From: Aedes albopictus | Lineage: Eukaryota > Arthropoda > Insecta > Diptera > Culicidae | DNA: 64,000 bases | Direction: 5' to 3' | Assembly (NCBI RefSeq): GCF_035046485.1 | Contig: NC_085138.1 | Span: 276,315,694 to 276,379,693, forward strand | Shown: one piece after another, positions 43,501-56,184 of the stretch | How the letters are laid out: the number at the start of each line of letters is the position of its first letter | Numbering within the stretch: position 1 is the first letter of the stretch | Notes under the pieces: generated by a model | What the model saw: the letters and a program-made list of their open reading frames with translations, nothing else | Told to the model about the DNA's origin: nothing | The model's database searches: none | Translations under genes and position numbers: made by a program

Positions 43501-44079
43501 CGACCACCTTCGCCCAATGTTCACTGCTGGGAGATGCCTAATGATGTATTGGGAAGAGAAGTACATAGGAAATGATTAGTGATTCTGCAACTTCAAATTA
43601 AATTAGATTACGTTGAGCGCATTTATCGGCTAGAAAGATTATGGGTGGCACCGGAAACCGGCTAGGAGGTTGCCAATATCTTTTGAGCACATGGGGTTGC
43701 GGAATGATGATGGGGGTCAATCATTCTGGTGTTAACGCCATCAAACTGATTGACTGCAGAAAGGCTTTCCTGAGTCGTTGCTTACATATTCGGTCATTGA
43801 AAGCAGCAAACTCACCAGGGTAATGATTTCCGGAGAATCGAGTAGAGCTGCAACTTAAACCTAGTGCTTGTCTGATGCTTTTATTAGGTAAACGCAATTT
43901 GCGTAATGGAAGTTTGGTCGTAATAGTCTTATAGAAATATGTTAGGAACTCAGATACGAGCAAGCATGTCGTGTTGTGTATATATTTTATTTTGAAACAA
44001 ATGTTATGTCTTAATAAAAATTCTCTTTACTCTTCTAATTCTCAATTTTCTTTCCTTCCTTTACTCCTTCTTCTTTTTC
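43501..44079. other. No recognised feature
   Basis: No repeat pair or open frame with family resemblance. The stretch 43640-43830 has balanced composition and short open frames on both strands only. Confidence 0.3.
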
Positions 44080-44610
44080 TGTTTGGCGTAACGTCCCCAA
44101 TGTCTGCTTAGTGTTCTATAACCCGAACAGAAATGAATAACTGGTGCATAATTGCAGCATACTGAAGTCAGGTATCATACCAAAAAAAGGTATTGCGTCT
44201 AAGCTTTTAGATCACATTTTGATTTCACATTTTATTTGAAGAAATTACCGATGCAAAATTTTCAAAATTATCGCAAATTTCGTATAAAATAAATAAATAA
44301 ACTGTTCACTTAAAATCGTTAATTTACATAAAAAATGCTTTTTTCTGTAACAGTAGTTTTAGGAAGAGTTTTGCTTCGATCAAAATATTTTTTTTACTGA
44401 TAAAATATCAACTTATTATGAAAGTCCCATAAAAATTTGAGATCAGTTGAGTGCTCTAGAAAATGATACTCAGACCTCCAAACTTGAGCATAGCCTGCTA
44501 CTCGAGTATTCCATGAGCACTTCCATAGTTAATAACTGAAGGCTTCCTCTGTCAATGCCCATGATATGCCAACTTGGCATTGTCAAGCACGAAGATATTC
44601 TGTGTCCTAA
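44080..44610 (-). mobile_element. Feilai-type SINE interrupted by a CCCGAACAG MITE
   Basis: SINE sequence TTTGGCGTAACGTCCCC to TTAGTGTTCTA (44080-44128) resumes with CCATGAGCACTTCCA at about 44510 and continues to about 44605. Between them, from 44131, is a copy of the 36245 MITE family: its first 60 bases match closely (CCCGAACAGAAATGAATAAC). Its right end is near CTGCTACTCGAG at 44490-44501. The SINE lacks its tRNA-like head here. Confidence 0.65.
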
Positions 44611-45124
44611 ATGTGCATTTTTCTTTAAAATAGACGATTGATTAAAGTTAGTCCTTAACACATCAGGTCGCGCGCTGTTGTGAAAAGTACAACACTACCA
44701 AAAAACTTCGCTCGGCGGCGTATACAGCGCGAACACGGTGCAGTTTCGTTTGCTTGATGGCGCGCGTCCTGAAAGTTTAAATCAATACCTTTAGACGTTT
44801 ATCATGGTTCGCAGAGTTTCAATTCTAAAATAACTCAAAAAGTAACATAACTTGTAAGAATTTGGGCAACACTTTCGAGATCAGAGGCTTTAAATTTAGT
44901 ATCTAAGTAAGGGTATTTCAACACAAACGACTATTTTTCACTTAGGTGGTCTATGTTACCCCAAATCAAGATAAGGAAGCCATCATCTTTAGAAGCTTCG
45001 GTATACTTTCTGGAGCAGCTTAACACGTACTAAGAGTTCCAGTACTGGTTTCAAAATCATATGTAACACTTGCTTATACTAGAAAACTATCAAAGAAAGA
45101 TCGAATAAAATGATCAATGTTACC
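44611..45124. other. No recognised feature
   Basis: A short GC-rich patch (44690-44775) contains CTCGGCGGCG and GGCGCGCGTC words but no frame. The remainder is AT-rich. Confidence 0.3.
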
Positions 45125-45129
45125 CCGGA

Positions 45130-45192
45130 TTACGGTACGAAAAGTTCCTGGACCGACCGGGATCGAACCCGTCACCCTCAGCATTGACATGG
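45130..45192 (-). mobile_element. SINE head fragment (tRNA-like)
   Basis: GGTACGAAAAGTTCCTGGAC and CCGGGATCGAACCCGTCACC are the complement of the Feilai-type B-box region. This is head only, so it should not be read as a tRNA gene. Confidence 0.65.
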
Positions 45193-45880
45193 TTATATGG
45201 GATTGTTTTTTTTAATGGGAAAACTCTCGCTCCTGTATGCTTTTTGAGTTTCATTTTTCTTCCATATAAACTTTGCAAAACTTCAGCTCGATCAAAGAAG
45301 CTATATTTCAGCGCACGCCTTGTTTCCAATTTTCATACGACTTAGTATGGAGAAAATTTATTTCTTCAAAGAAATTCGCTAGGGGTCACCCCTTGATCCC
45401 ATAAGTGCGACGTTCGTGGAAAACGTTATTGAGTCTTACTCGATCGATAAAATGACGAAATTTTCTTGTTTATTGCTATTCTTTACATCTTAGACCACCT
45501 TAAACAGCATAACAATATGCTTTTCTGTTTTCGGTCAATAACTTTTTACACATGCCTTAAATCGTTTTGCAGTCTTCGAAGTGTTGATTCTTCGTAAAAT
45601 GTCCATGCTACTTTCAGGAGTTAATGAGTAAACTGTGCCGATTTTTCTTTGAAAAAAATATTTCTCCCATGGTAAACGTATAAAAATTAAAAACGGTTGG
45701 CGCTAATATATCTCTGATCGAGCTGGAATTTTGCACAATTTATGAGGGCTCAAAAAGAGTACAGGAATGAAATGTATTTTTTGCAACTTGGCACTATAAT
45801 ATTGAATTTTATACTTGCCGTTTTAGTGTCACTACGGCCTACTTTTTCTCACTATAAAAAGCAGTTGGATTATGATCATA
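45193..45880. other. No recognised feature
   Basis: AT-rich sequence with short chance frames. Confidence 0.3.
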
Positions 45881-46067
45881 CGCGCCAACTTGTGACGTAG
45901 TTGGGGGGGGCGAGGCCTCTCAAAATCAATTAAATTCGGAAAATATCGACGCAGTTCACCTAGTTTAGGCATATTTACGTAAAAACTAGTGCACTGAGCT
46001 GAAAAAAGTTGAATTTTGACCAATTTTGGAGAGCTTCGCCCCCCCAACTACGTCACAAGTTGGCGCC
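45881..46067. mobile_element. 187-bp palindromic MITE
   Basis: The left arm CGCCAACTTGTGACGTAGTT plus a G-run pairs with a C-run plus AACTACGTCACAAGTTGGCG. TA flanks both ends (45879-45880 and 46068-46069), and the wider flanks also repeat TATGAT. No coding potential. Confidence 0.8.
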
Positions 46068-46069
46068 TA

Positions 46070-46479
46070 TGATTATGATTCATAATGCAGCTCATTTGGG
46101 TTGCATTATGAATCATAATGCAATTGTTTGGACTGTAACCGTTGGTTCCAAGGTAGTCTTGTGGCTCCACCACAATTATAAATTTTCCCAATTTCCTTTC
46201 CTAGATTCCCCCTCAATACGCCCCTGGTAAATATTCCCCATTAAACTTCGGGTCTGTGGCACTCATGGTAAGCGTGTGAGTGTATGAGTGTGTCGCACTC
46301 TCATATGCAGCTGTCATGTTGCGAGTGTCACTGAGGTCGAGTAGTTTGAAGACCGGGGCAAAACATTACCTCGCCCTTTTTATACTCGCCGATAGATGGT
46401 GCACACCTCATTAATGAAATAGGGTGTGACACAAAATATTAAAACATAAATGTTGAACATAAAATAAATGTTAAATATT
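46070..46479. other. Spacer with a short palindrome
   Basis: The GCATTATGAATCATAATGC palindrome lies at about 46105-46123. GAGTGT-rich sequence follows at 46270-46340. No gene is seen. Confidence 0.35.
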
Positions 46480-47400
46480 TGTACCGTCGCCTATAAAAAC
46501 GCCAAGCGTCGAAGCAATCGTTCTCTTTTTGCGGCAAATGCTGGAACGTAATAGTAGTGCGCGCGTGTGTAGTTTGTTAGTAGAAATTGAGGTTAGTGTG
46601 ATTAGTTAAAACCTCGTGTTAGTGGAAGAATTATTAATTAGTGTTTTTTTTCTCTTTGTTAGCCGTTAGTAATTTTGCCAAGCATTATTAGTGGTTAGAA
46701 TATTTGTTAGTCTGTTAAAAGCAAATGTGTTAGTACTACGAATACGTTGGTTTTCATGCAAGACAAACAACATAAACAGTTAATGTACAAAGAACAACAA
46801 ATTTAAGAAGAATATCTACAAGAAAAGGTAATTTAGGGGTTAAAATTGTGAACTTGAAGATTTGTGGTGGTTAATTTTGGTGAACGTCGGAAAGTCTAAA
46901 ATCTGGTTGTTAGGTCCAGACATTGGGCCTTTTCTTTTCTTTTTATTTTGTGGCCTTTCTTTGCCAGAACCACGGAACCGCGAGTCATCCGGTTCAATAG
47001 TGCGCGCTCGAAGACCGTTTGTGCAAACCATCCAGCAGAATCCGCCATAGCGACGACCAGTCCCCTCAATAGGCCGTCGACAGCTCCAAGCCGCCATCTT
47101 GGCCAATAAGTCGAGTCGGAGGACACCAATGAATCCGACTGCCGTATGCCGAGACCCCAATCATCACCAACCAAAAGATGAGCGGACTGATCACCCGCTC
47201 GTCTATTCCCGACAAGCCAGTCAACCACCATCCAACGACAGTAGTTCCCGAACCGTCCCACAACAACTAAAAACCGCAAGTAGAACCACCAAAGAACATG
47301 TGACGTCACAATAATAAAATTGTAAATATTTGTAAGAAAATTGCCGTAAATCAAGTTCTTTTGAGGAGTAAATGTCTATTTAATTGTTTTTCCACTACTT
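46480..47400 (+). promoter_or_regulatory. Possible promoter/leader or solo LTR
   Basis: A TATAAAA box at 46493 is followed about 25 bases later by a pyrimidine-rich start-like sequence. A long leader without conserved frames follows, with GTTAGT repeats (46575-46740), a GTAATT donor-like site at 46829 and AATAAAATTG at 47314. This layout fits either the LTR of a retrotransposon or the promoter and first non-coding exon of a host gene. I could not find TG..CA ends with a target duplication, so neither is settled. Confidence 0.3.
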
Positions 47401-49719
47401 TTGTTATTTGTTCGTTTTCCGGGTTAAAAAGTAACCATCAAGCCTCGACGTCCCAGTATCTCCCCATTAAGTGAAAGTTTGTTAAGATCTTGTTCGGTAC
47501 CACTTTTGTGTCATTTGCTTTATCCATTTTTGTGTGTGTGTTCCCTTTATTGGCCATCGCAACTATTATTACTCCTGCTCACATCAGTGCTTCCAACAGA
47601 TAGCCTTCCCGAGAAACGAGAAACAGCTCAAAACCACAATTACGACCCTGAAGATCCCTTACCCCCTTAATCCCTGAGCTTGCAGGTTACAGGACAACTA
47701 CCTGCGTTTCGACATTAAGAGCTTGAAAAACTGTGACGGTTATAGCACAGCTTGCTTGATTCAAGTTTTGCGTCTAGCTTGATGGAACACGTGGGTGATA
47801 CCGTTTAACCACCAAGAAGCATGATGATACTGATCAAAAGGTCATAATAAAGTGATTTTTTTTTCTCATTGCAAAAAATGTCGTATGCAACTCGTTGCAA
47901 AACTCGATTTTTACAGCACTCGTCATATGTACGACTCGTGCTGTAAAAATCATCATTTTGCAACTCGTTACATAAATAACTATTTCTGTCCCATGCTAAC
48001 CCACGCCTTTTCAGCTGTGACTATATGAGCTCTCTTGATTTACTACTATGTATATCCACAATTTAAATAGACAACGTTGTACTATGTACCTCTCGAATAT
48101 TTGTTGCTTTTGATAATTTATAATTGAACCTCGTATTGAACATTATCCAAACTCAAAAGATGCCTAATTGTTGTAGACACCGTAAAATTAGTATCAATTA
48201 TCCCATCACACATTTCCATCATACGTAAGCTAAGCAAGTTGAAAGCTCAGATGCAATCAACCGATTGGAACTAACGATTGTCCATGTTGACGCAGGCCGT
48301 ATGCATCATTATATTGTACTAGACGGTGTTTTTTTTTGTAAATTTTAAATTGACCTTCTACTGAAGAAATGATGAGTAAAGGGTGTCAAGTACATAATAA
48401 CTCCAAGCACCCTATGATGCACTTACTCGAATAAGATAAATTTACACTCTTCCTTATACGGCTAATAAGTTGAAGAATTCGAAACAAGTTTCAGTGTTCG
48501 ACATATAAATGATAGTGAAAGTTGTTCACTCGTACAGGCTTCCAACAAATTTGTTGGCGTTATAAGTTAAAAAAATCCTTTGTGATTTGCGTTATCATCT
48601 ATGCATAAATACAATCAGTTGCAATGTAAATTGAAAACATTAACACACTTCATATTCAAAGTACAGGAATAGTGAACCTTAAATGTACCATGCCGACGTA
48701 AATGCTGATATCGCGATCAATTGCCTCTCGCATTCCCCCGGGATGAAACTCAAACCTGTCTATACCATCCTTCCACTAAGTTGGTCAGCTCGGTTATGTG
48801 TTATGATTCCCATTATAACAGACCCATCCAATTACAGGTAATTTCCTGTAAATCGTGGCTGATCATCAGCGACCATCAGTGCATCGCCGCGCTTGAAGGG
48901 TGAGCGTACCTTACCTTACCTAATGCTCGACATTCATGAGTAGGATTGAGCTGAGCTTATCGCGTCGTACATCCACAGTACATGCAGTTGCGTTGGTCAG
49001 CCAGCAGAGCTCGGCTTAGTGCAGCACACTAGATTAACTTTGGACGAACAATTCGACTGCGCAGGGTAGGCTTGGTAATGGTTCTGTTTTTAAGATCTCT
49101 CTCGATGTACCTTTCTCTTGTAGCCACGACATACATATATCTATATCTACTCGAAGATTAATTTTGCCGACTGCATGTTAGATTATTAATGGGAAACACC
49201 AACCTCTTCTCCTTCAAATCTTCAACGTCGATGCAATGATTAATGGAATCGCAACTGGTTCATAAGAGGGGCGATAAATATAGATCAGTGTCATAGTCCT
49301 TCGACGGATAATAAATTTGGCGCTGTTCATTAACTATGTGAACTCATTTTTGACCATTTATGACCCCCCCCCCCTTCCACTCCCCCTCATAGACTATTAT
49401 CCATACAAAATATATTGTAAAATAAGTAGTGAATATATGTACTTGTGAAAACAAGGATGCCCAATAACTTTGGTAATGGTGAGTTAAGGTTCTTGTGCAA
49501 TATTGTTTGTGTACTCTATATTCGAATTATAGTTTAATTATAACCTATGGCTCAACGAAGTCACACTTTAAATAAAAATGAGCATTGGTGACCGTACACT
49601 TCGTAATTGCTACTCCGTGACTGACCAGAGCTAACGAAATTGGACAGAGAACTAACAGAACAGGCTTGGATTAGCACAAACTTCTCAATGTACACGTTCC
49701 GAGAGTTCTAACTTTATTG
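47401..49719. other. Mostly unrecognised; one foldback and one MITE fragment
   Basis: An inverted repeat at 47885-47975 (TTTTTACAGCACTCGT and ACGACTCGTGCTGTAAAAAT, with GCAACTCGTT outside) is a small foldback element. At 49330-49420 there is a fragment of the GTTCATAAACCACG group with a C-run. CCTTACCTTACC at 48910-48921 resembles, in complement, the GGTAAGGTAAG tail word of RTE elements. No gene is recognised. Confidence 0.4.
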
Positions 49720-52700
49720 GGTCAATAACGGCGCCGGTCAGGGCTGCAAAACGGCGAGTCGATAAGGAGAGCGTCCAATATAGCTTTGGTTCTCACAAGT
49801 TCCTACCACATGCTTCCACGCGTCAAGCGATGACAAAGACCGCCAGCTAAGAGTTGTGTGCTTAGCTGAGTGCAGCCTGGACACTGTTGTCCTTCTGACT
49901 TCAGCTAGATTGAGGAGGTACGACCCGAGCGTCTGTTCACCAAGGAGGTGCGGCTCAAACAGCGTCTGTTCTGGCATCCAGCGGCTGAGCAAGAAACACT
50001 GCCCCACGCCCAGCTAGATCCAAGGTGGTAGCCCCATCAGTGTGGTCGTCCTAGTGTTGGTTGGGACGTTAAACAGAACTGGCATGATGGCCCTCCGGCG
50101 AGACAGGAGTATTGGCGTAGGCCCAATAAGCCACCCGTAAAAATCCCCATTGCGAATAACATAGGAGAAAATACGACTCGATACAATCGGCAAAAACCCA
50201 CGCGACGAAATTGCAAGTCACTAGGTTTCGCAGGATGTGACAGGATAATTTACGACGAACTACATCCCCGCAACTTCGACATCGTGGCGTTGCAGGAACT
50301 TTGTTGGACTGGACAGAAAGTGTGGAAAAGCGGGCATCGAGCGGCTACCTTCTACCAAAGCTGTGGCACCACCAACTGGGAACAGGATTTATAGTGTTGG
50401 GCAAGATGCGACAACGTGTGATCGGGTGGCAGCCGATCAACGCAAGGATGTGCATGCTGACAGTTAAGGGCCGTTTCTTCAACTACAGCATCATCAACGT
50501 CCACTGCCCACACGAAGGGAGACCTGATGACGAGAAAGAAGCGTTCTACGCGCAGTTAGAGCAAACATACGATAGTTGCTCGCCGCGTGACGTGAAAATC
50601 GTTGTCGGCGAAATGAACGCGCAGGTAGGAAGGGAGGAAATGTACAGACCGGTAATCGGGCCAAACAGCCTGCACGCCGTATCGAATGATAACGGCCAGC
50701 GATGCGTAAACTTTGCAGCCTCCCGTGGTAGGGGTGGTGGGGGTAAAGTGGACAGCCTAAGCATTTTGATCGTTTCCCGCGGGAATGCGGCAAAATCCAT
50801 CTGCTTTTCCGAGTAACATGGAAGGAAATGATATACTCTAGAAATCTTGTAAGGGGTTGCATTTAAAAAATATTGTTTTCTTTGATTATTTTCTTCACCA
50901 AATCGTGCATCAAAATAGCGTGAAAAAAATTGGTGGGGGTAAAATGGACAATCGATGGGGTAAAATGAACAAGTCGTTAAAAGTTATATAACAGCATATT
51001 GTTTCTATATTTTAAAATCCAAACTATCAAATTTCATACGATACCTTTATTTTGTTGTTTTCAAACTTTTAATACAAACTTTGAAACACACTTAAATAAT
51101 TATTGTAAAAATAGAGTAAAAAGCAAGCACTGTTTTGGATGAAAATTATATTTTGTTGACATAAAATATTTTTTTACAACTTTTAACTTCAATTATTTCA
51201 CGATGGGTATGACGGCTGATGATTCTGAAGTTTGCAAAAAAAAATATGAAATTTTGGTGAAATTTGAACCGATTGTCCATTTTACCCCCACGGTCTGATT
51301 TTGTTAAAAATATTTCCAAAACTTTTTTTTTTACAAAACCAAAATTTTTTTTTCGGTCGAATATATTCTTCTACGTGGACTTTATTGGTTTAGGGTGTAA
51401 AACTTGTAATTATTTGAAAATAACTTACGAGAAAACCTTAGCAATTATAAGCAGATTTTACATCATTTCCGATTTTTCACGTGATTTTTAACATTTTTGT
51501 CATCTTGAAGAGGTTTATTTGATTTTAATGTTCAAGATCAGCAAAAGTATAATGATTCATGCTTAGGCATAAGCTTCAATCGTTGAAACATTTTGAAAAA
51601 CAATAAAAGCCATGAAACTGTACCCTGTCCATTTTACCCCACCTGTCCACTTTACCCCCACCACCCCTATGGTAGTCCGAAGCACCTTCTTCCCCCGCAA
51701 AGATATCCACATAGCCACCTGAAGATCACCCGACCATCAAACAGAAAACCAAATCGACCACGTTCTAGTCGACGGTAAATTCTTCTCGGATATAACCAAT
51801 GTCCGCACATACCGCAGTGCAAAAATAGATTCGGATCACTACTTAGTCGCTGTATGCATGCGCTCAAAACTTTCGACAGTTATCACACGCGTCGAAGTCG
51901 AACGCCGCGGCTCAACATCGAGCAACTTCGTAACGTAGAAGTGGCTCAAGACTACGCGCAGCAGTTAGCAGTGGCCCTACCAACGGAAGAGCAGCTTGGC
52001 GCAGCTACACTTGAAGATGGCTGGAGGGACATCCGATCCGCTATAGGTAGTACCTCGGCTACAGCACACAGGAACGACTGGTACGACGGCGAATGTGAAC
52101 AGTTGAAAAACGAGAAGAATGCGGCATGGACGAGAATGCTGCAACACCGTACGAGGAGGCACGTTACAGACAGGCGCGGAACAGGCAGAACTCAGTCTTC
52201 CGGATGAAGAAGCGCCAGCAGGAAGAACGAGATCGCGAAGCGATGGAAGAGCTGTACCGCGCTAAGGACACACGAAAGTTCTACGAGAAGCTGAACCGCT
52301 CGCGCAGAGGCTTTGTGCCACAAGCCGACATGTGTCGAGATAATCACGGGAATATTCTCACGAGCGAGCGTGAGGTGGTCGAGAGGTGGCGGCAGCATTA
52401 CGATGAGCACCTTAATGGCGACGTTGTAAGTACCGAATGTGGCGTGGTAACTAGGAATATGTGCACAGGACAAAAGACTTCCGGTCCCTGACCTCCAAGA
52501 GATTGAGGAGGAGGTTGGCCGGTTGAAAAACAACAAAGCCGCTGGAGCAGATTCACTACCAAGCGAGCTTCCAAAATACGGTGAAGAAGCACTGGTGAGA
52601 GCGCTACACTGGATCATTACCAAGATTTGGGAGGAGGAAGTATTACCGGAGGAGTGGATGGAAGGTATCGTGTGTCCCATCTACAAAAAGGGCGACAAGT

Positions 52701-54030
52701 TGGATTGCGGGAACTACCGCGCGATCACACTACTGAGCGCTGCCTACAAGATACTCCCTCAAATTTTATGCCGCCGTCTATCACCGATTGCAAGAGAGTT
52801 CGTGGGGCAATATCAGGCTATATTTTTGGGTGAACGCGCTACAACGGACCAGATGTTCGCCATCCGCCAGGTGTTGCAGAAATGCCGCGAATACAACGTG
52901 CCCACACATCACTTGTTCGTCGATTTCAAATCGACGTATGATACAATCGATCGAGAACAGCTATGGCAGATTATGCACGAATACGGATTCCCGGATAAAC
53001 TGATACGATTGATCAAGGCGACGATGGATCGAGTGATGTGCGTAGTTCGAGTATCAGGGACACTCTCGAGTCCCTTCGAAACTCGCAGAGGGTTACGGCA
53101 AGGTGATGGTCTTTCGTGCTTGCTGTTCAACATTGCTTTTAGAGGGTGTAGTTAGGAGAGCGGGGATAAACACGAGTGGAACTATTTTCACGAAGTCCGT
53201 TCAGCTGCTTGGTTTCGCCGATGATATTGATATTGCTCGTAAATTTGAGACGATGGCGGAAACTTACATCCGACTAAAGAGTGAAGCAAGGCGAATCGGA
53301 TTAGTCATTAATGTGTCGAAGACAAAGTATATGATGACAAAGGGCTCCAGGGAGGAATCACCGCGCCCGTCACTCCGAATTTATATCGACGGTGATGAAA
53401 TTGAGGCGATTGAAGAATTCGTGTAGTTGGGCTCACTGGAGACCGCCGACAGAGACACCAGCAGAGAAATTCAGAGGCGCATTGTGGCAGGAAATCGTGC
53501 TTACTTTGGATTCCGCAGAACTCTACGATCGAATAAAGTTCGCCGTAACACGAAGTTAACTATTTACAAAACGCTGATTAGACCGGTCGTTCTCTATGGG
53601 CACGAAACATGGACCCTACGTGCAGAGGACCAACGCGCCCGTGTAGTTTTCGAACGGAAGGTGTTGCGTACCATCTACGGCGGAGTGCAGATGGAAGACG
53701 GGACTTGGAGAAGGCGAATGAACCACGAGCTGCATCAGCTGCTAAGAGAATCAACCATCGTCCATACCGCGAAAATCGGGAGGCTACGGTGGGCGGGTCA
53801 CGTCATCAGGATGTCGGATAGCAACCCAACTAAAGTGGTTCTCGAGAGTCATCCGACCGGTACAAGAAGACGTGGAGCGCAGCGAGCTAGGTGGGTCGAC
53901 CAAGTGGAGGACGATCTGCGGACCCTACGCAGAGCGCGGAACTGGAGACAAACAGACATGGACCGAGTGGAATGGAGGCGGCTACTATGTACAACAGAGG
54001 CCATCCCGGCCTTAGCCTGATCGGTAAGGT
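49720..54030 (+). pseudogene. RTE-clade LINE, nearly full length but dead (subfamily C)
   Basis: Endonuclease blocks IVALQELCWTG (50285), IINVHCPHEGR, VVGEMNAQVG (usually GDMNAQVG, so Asp to Glu) and DSDHYLVAV (51835) are present. They are followed by the RT with LKNNKAAGADSLP, GIVCPIYKKGDKL, TTDQMFAIRQVLQKCREY, TRRGLRQGDGLSCLLFNIA and GFADDIDIARK. The C-terminal RWAGHVIRMSDSNPTKVV and GTRRRGAQRARW complete it. Lesions are a frameshift near 50385, a 937-bp insertion at 50731-51667, shifts near 52130, 52490 and 53140, and a TAG at 53424-53426 in the usual FVYLGSL. The 5' portion (49720-50240) has no frame and is inferred. It ends in GGTAAGGTAAGTAA. Confidence 0.82.
50731..51667. mobile_element. 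937-bp TA-type DNA element inside the RTE
   Basis: Ends GGGGTGGTGGGGGTAAAGTG and the complement of CACTTTACCCCCACCACCCC. TA lies at 50729-50730 and 51668-51669. Removing it plus one TA restores the RTE codons S-R-G-M-V-V-R. Internal words GGGGTAAAATGGAC and GTCCATTTTACCCC show further subterminal inverted repeats. No transposase frame is visible. Confidence 0.9.
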
Positions 54031-54275
54031 AAGTAACGGTGCCGGTTACGTCCTTACGGTCAACTGGGGAAGGGAAGGAATGCTAGTTTGTTATACTACT
54101 CTGACCTACACAGTTGTCACGGGAAGGAGTGTTTGGTGGTAGGGAGGGATGGATAGTTACATATATAAGGATTCACTTTGGTAAGCGATGTGATCCATGC
54201 AACTGTGAGCATAAGCAAAACACATATAGGTACAAGTAATTGCATCACCTCACAATTTAGAGGAATGGTGAGACC
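54031..54275. other. Junction between two LINEs
   Basis: No frame is recognised. It may be the RTE 3' untranslated region or the decayed 5' part of the next LINE. Confidence 0.3.
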
Positions 54276-56037
54276 TTGAAGATTCAGAATAGAAATCGGG
54301 AGGATGTTTTATGTGATGCTGCCGAATTGCAAGACAAAAAGAACGTTTACAGTGAACTGAGTGCTGTCGTGGACAAGAATCCGAAAGGTCCGATATCAAG
54401 ATCCTCGTGGGCGACTTCAACGCGAATGTTGGTTTCGACTACTTTGACTATGAGCACGTCATGGGACGCCATGTTCTCGAATAAATGAGCGAAAACGAAA
54501 AGCTTTTTGCAGAGTTTTGGGGATCGCTCTATCCTCATCGACCAGTGCACAAAGTGACATGGGTTTCCCGTGATGGCGTCACGGAAAATCAAATCGACCA
54601 CATCTGCATCAGCCGAAAATGGTGACAGAGCCTTCTTGATGTGCGAAACAAACGTAGCGCCGACATTACATCCGACCATCATCCCCTAATCGGCAAGATC
54701 CGATTGATCCATCGACAGAAGGAGAAAATCGGGCGCCGGTTCAACACACGCCACTGGAAGACGCTACAGTGAAAAGGTCCTTCGTCGAGGAGCTTGAGAA
54801 CCGTGCTGTGGATATTCCAGCAGGTGGAAGCGTAGAAGATCAACGGAGCGCCATCTAGAACGTCTTCATCGCCACCGGCGATAATCATTTCGGTGAGCTG
54901 CACACCCAATGAAAGCTGTGAATCACAGATGACACCTGGACGAAGATAGAGGAGCGAAGAAACGCCAAAGCCGCGATAGACCGAGTGAAACCACGAGGAG
55001 CCAAAACCGTATCCCGTCAGCGCTATTCGACTCTCGAGAGGGAACTGAAACGCTCATGCAGCCGGGACAAAAGAGCGTAGGCGGACTCCCTAGCCGACGA
55101 AGGCGAGGAAGCCGCAAACACCGGCGACATCCGTCTCATCGATGTTACGATGTTTAACGTCGCCCGTGAAAGACACGTCTGGAAAGTTACGGACCGACAC
55201 AGCTGACCAGTTGAAACGCTGGTTCAAGCACTTTGGAAACCTTTTTCAAGTGTCGGTCACGCTATCAACACCTCAGCATGATCCGCCAAGGGTTCGACGC
55301 ATTACCCGTGTCAACATCGACACTCCATCAGTGCAGGAGATAGAAACAGCCATCCGTATCATAAAATCGAAAAGATCCCCAGGGGTCGATCGCATATCAG
55401 CTGGGATGCTCAAAGCTGACCCCTTAGTATCCGCACAACTACTGCTTCAATTTTTCTGCAACATATGGGAAACCGCAACATTTCCGGCCGACTGGATGCA
55501 AGGCGTCTTAGTAAAGATACCCAAAAAGGGTGACCTGATTGTATGCGATATATGGCGGGGCAACATGTTACTGTGTATCATTCTCAAAGTCCTCTGCAAA
55601 GTGATTCTTAACCGGATACAGGAGAAGACGCAATTCTCCAAATGGCAAGCAGGATTTCGTGCCGGACGATGCTGTGTGGACCATATTGTCACGCTCCGTA
55701 TCACCCTTGAGCAAATCAATGAATTTCAAGAGTCTCTCTACCTGGTGTTCATTGGTTACGAAAAAGCTTTCGATCGTCTCAATCACGGAAACATGTGGGA
55801 AGCCCTCAGGCGCAAGGGTCTCCCTGAAAAAATTATCGGCCTCATTGAAGCACAGAACAGGACATTTTCGTGCAGAGTACTGCAAAACGGTGTTTTGTCC
55901 GATCCCGTCCAGGTCGAGTCGATGCTGGAGTGAGGTAAGGATGTATACTATCACCGCTACTGTTCCTGATCGTAATCGACGAGATCCTGGTAGATGCGAT
56001 TGATCGTGAACCAAATCGTGGGTTGCTGTAACAGTCC
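54276..56037 (+). pseudogene. Third LINE (RTE-like group), endonuclease and first half of RT
   Basis: Decayed endonuclease remnants include an ILVGDFNANVG-like block near 54403 and VTWVSRDGVTENQIDHICIS near 54558. An open RT stretch (55142-55933) has KRSPGVDRISAGMLKADP, WMQGVLVKIPKKGDL, QAGFRAGRCCVDHIV and VFIGYEKAFDRLNHGNMWEA, where the usual D of F-I-D-Y-E-K-A is G. The catalytic FADD region lies in the second half at 60286 onward. The clade is RTE-like by motif but less certain than for the other copies. The element is split by an LTR retrotransposon at 56038. Confidence 0.75.
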
Positions 56038-56141
56038 TGTAGACTTTTCACGTCGGGGTTAGAACAATAATGATTTATTATTACGATGCATATGACAATT
56101 ATATATAACAAGGCTACTACGATCAAGTCTTAGATCCTACA
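56038..56141 (-). repeat. LTR (3' LTR by inferred orientation)
   Basis: 104 bp, TG..CA ends, identical to 60177-60280. It contains AATAATGATTTATTATTA near its centre. Preceded by the AGTCC duplication on the left and followed on the right by the complement of the polypurine tract. Confidence 0.9.
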
Positions 56142-56184
56142 TCTTTCCCCCCTTTCATACTTTTTGCTTAAAGTTATTAAAATA

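Noticed and set aside
43183..43575. 130-codon plus-strand frame
   Set aside because: Overlaps the probable 5' region of the minus-strand host gene and shows no family features.
47479..47670. Hydrophobic 63-codon frame
   Set aside because: Pyrimidine-rich DNA gives Leu/Ser-rich translations; no start context or homology.
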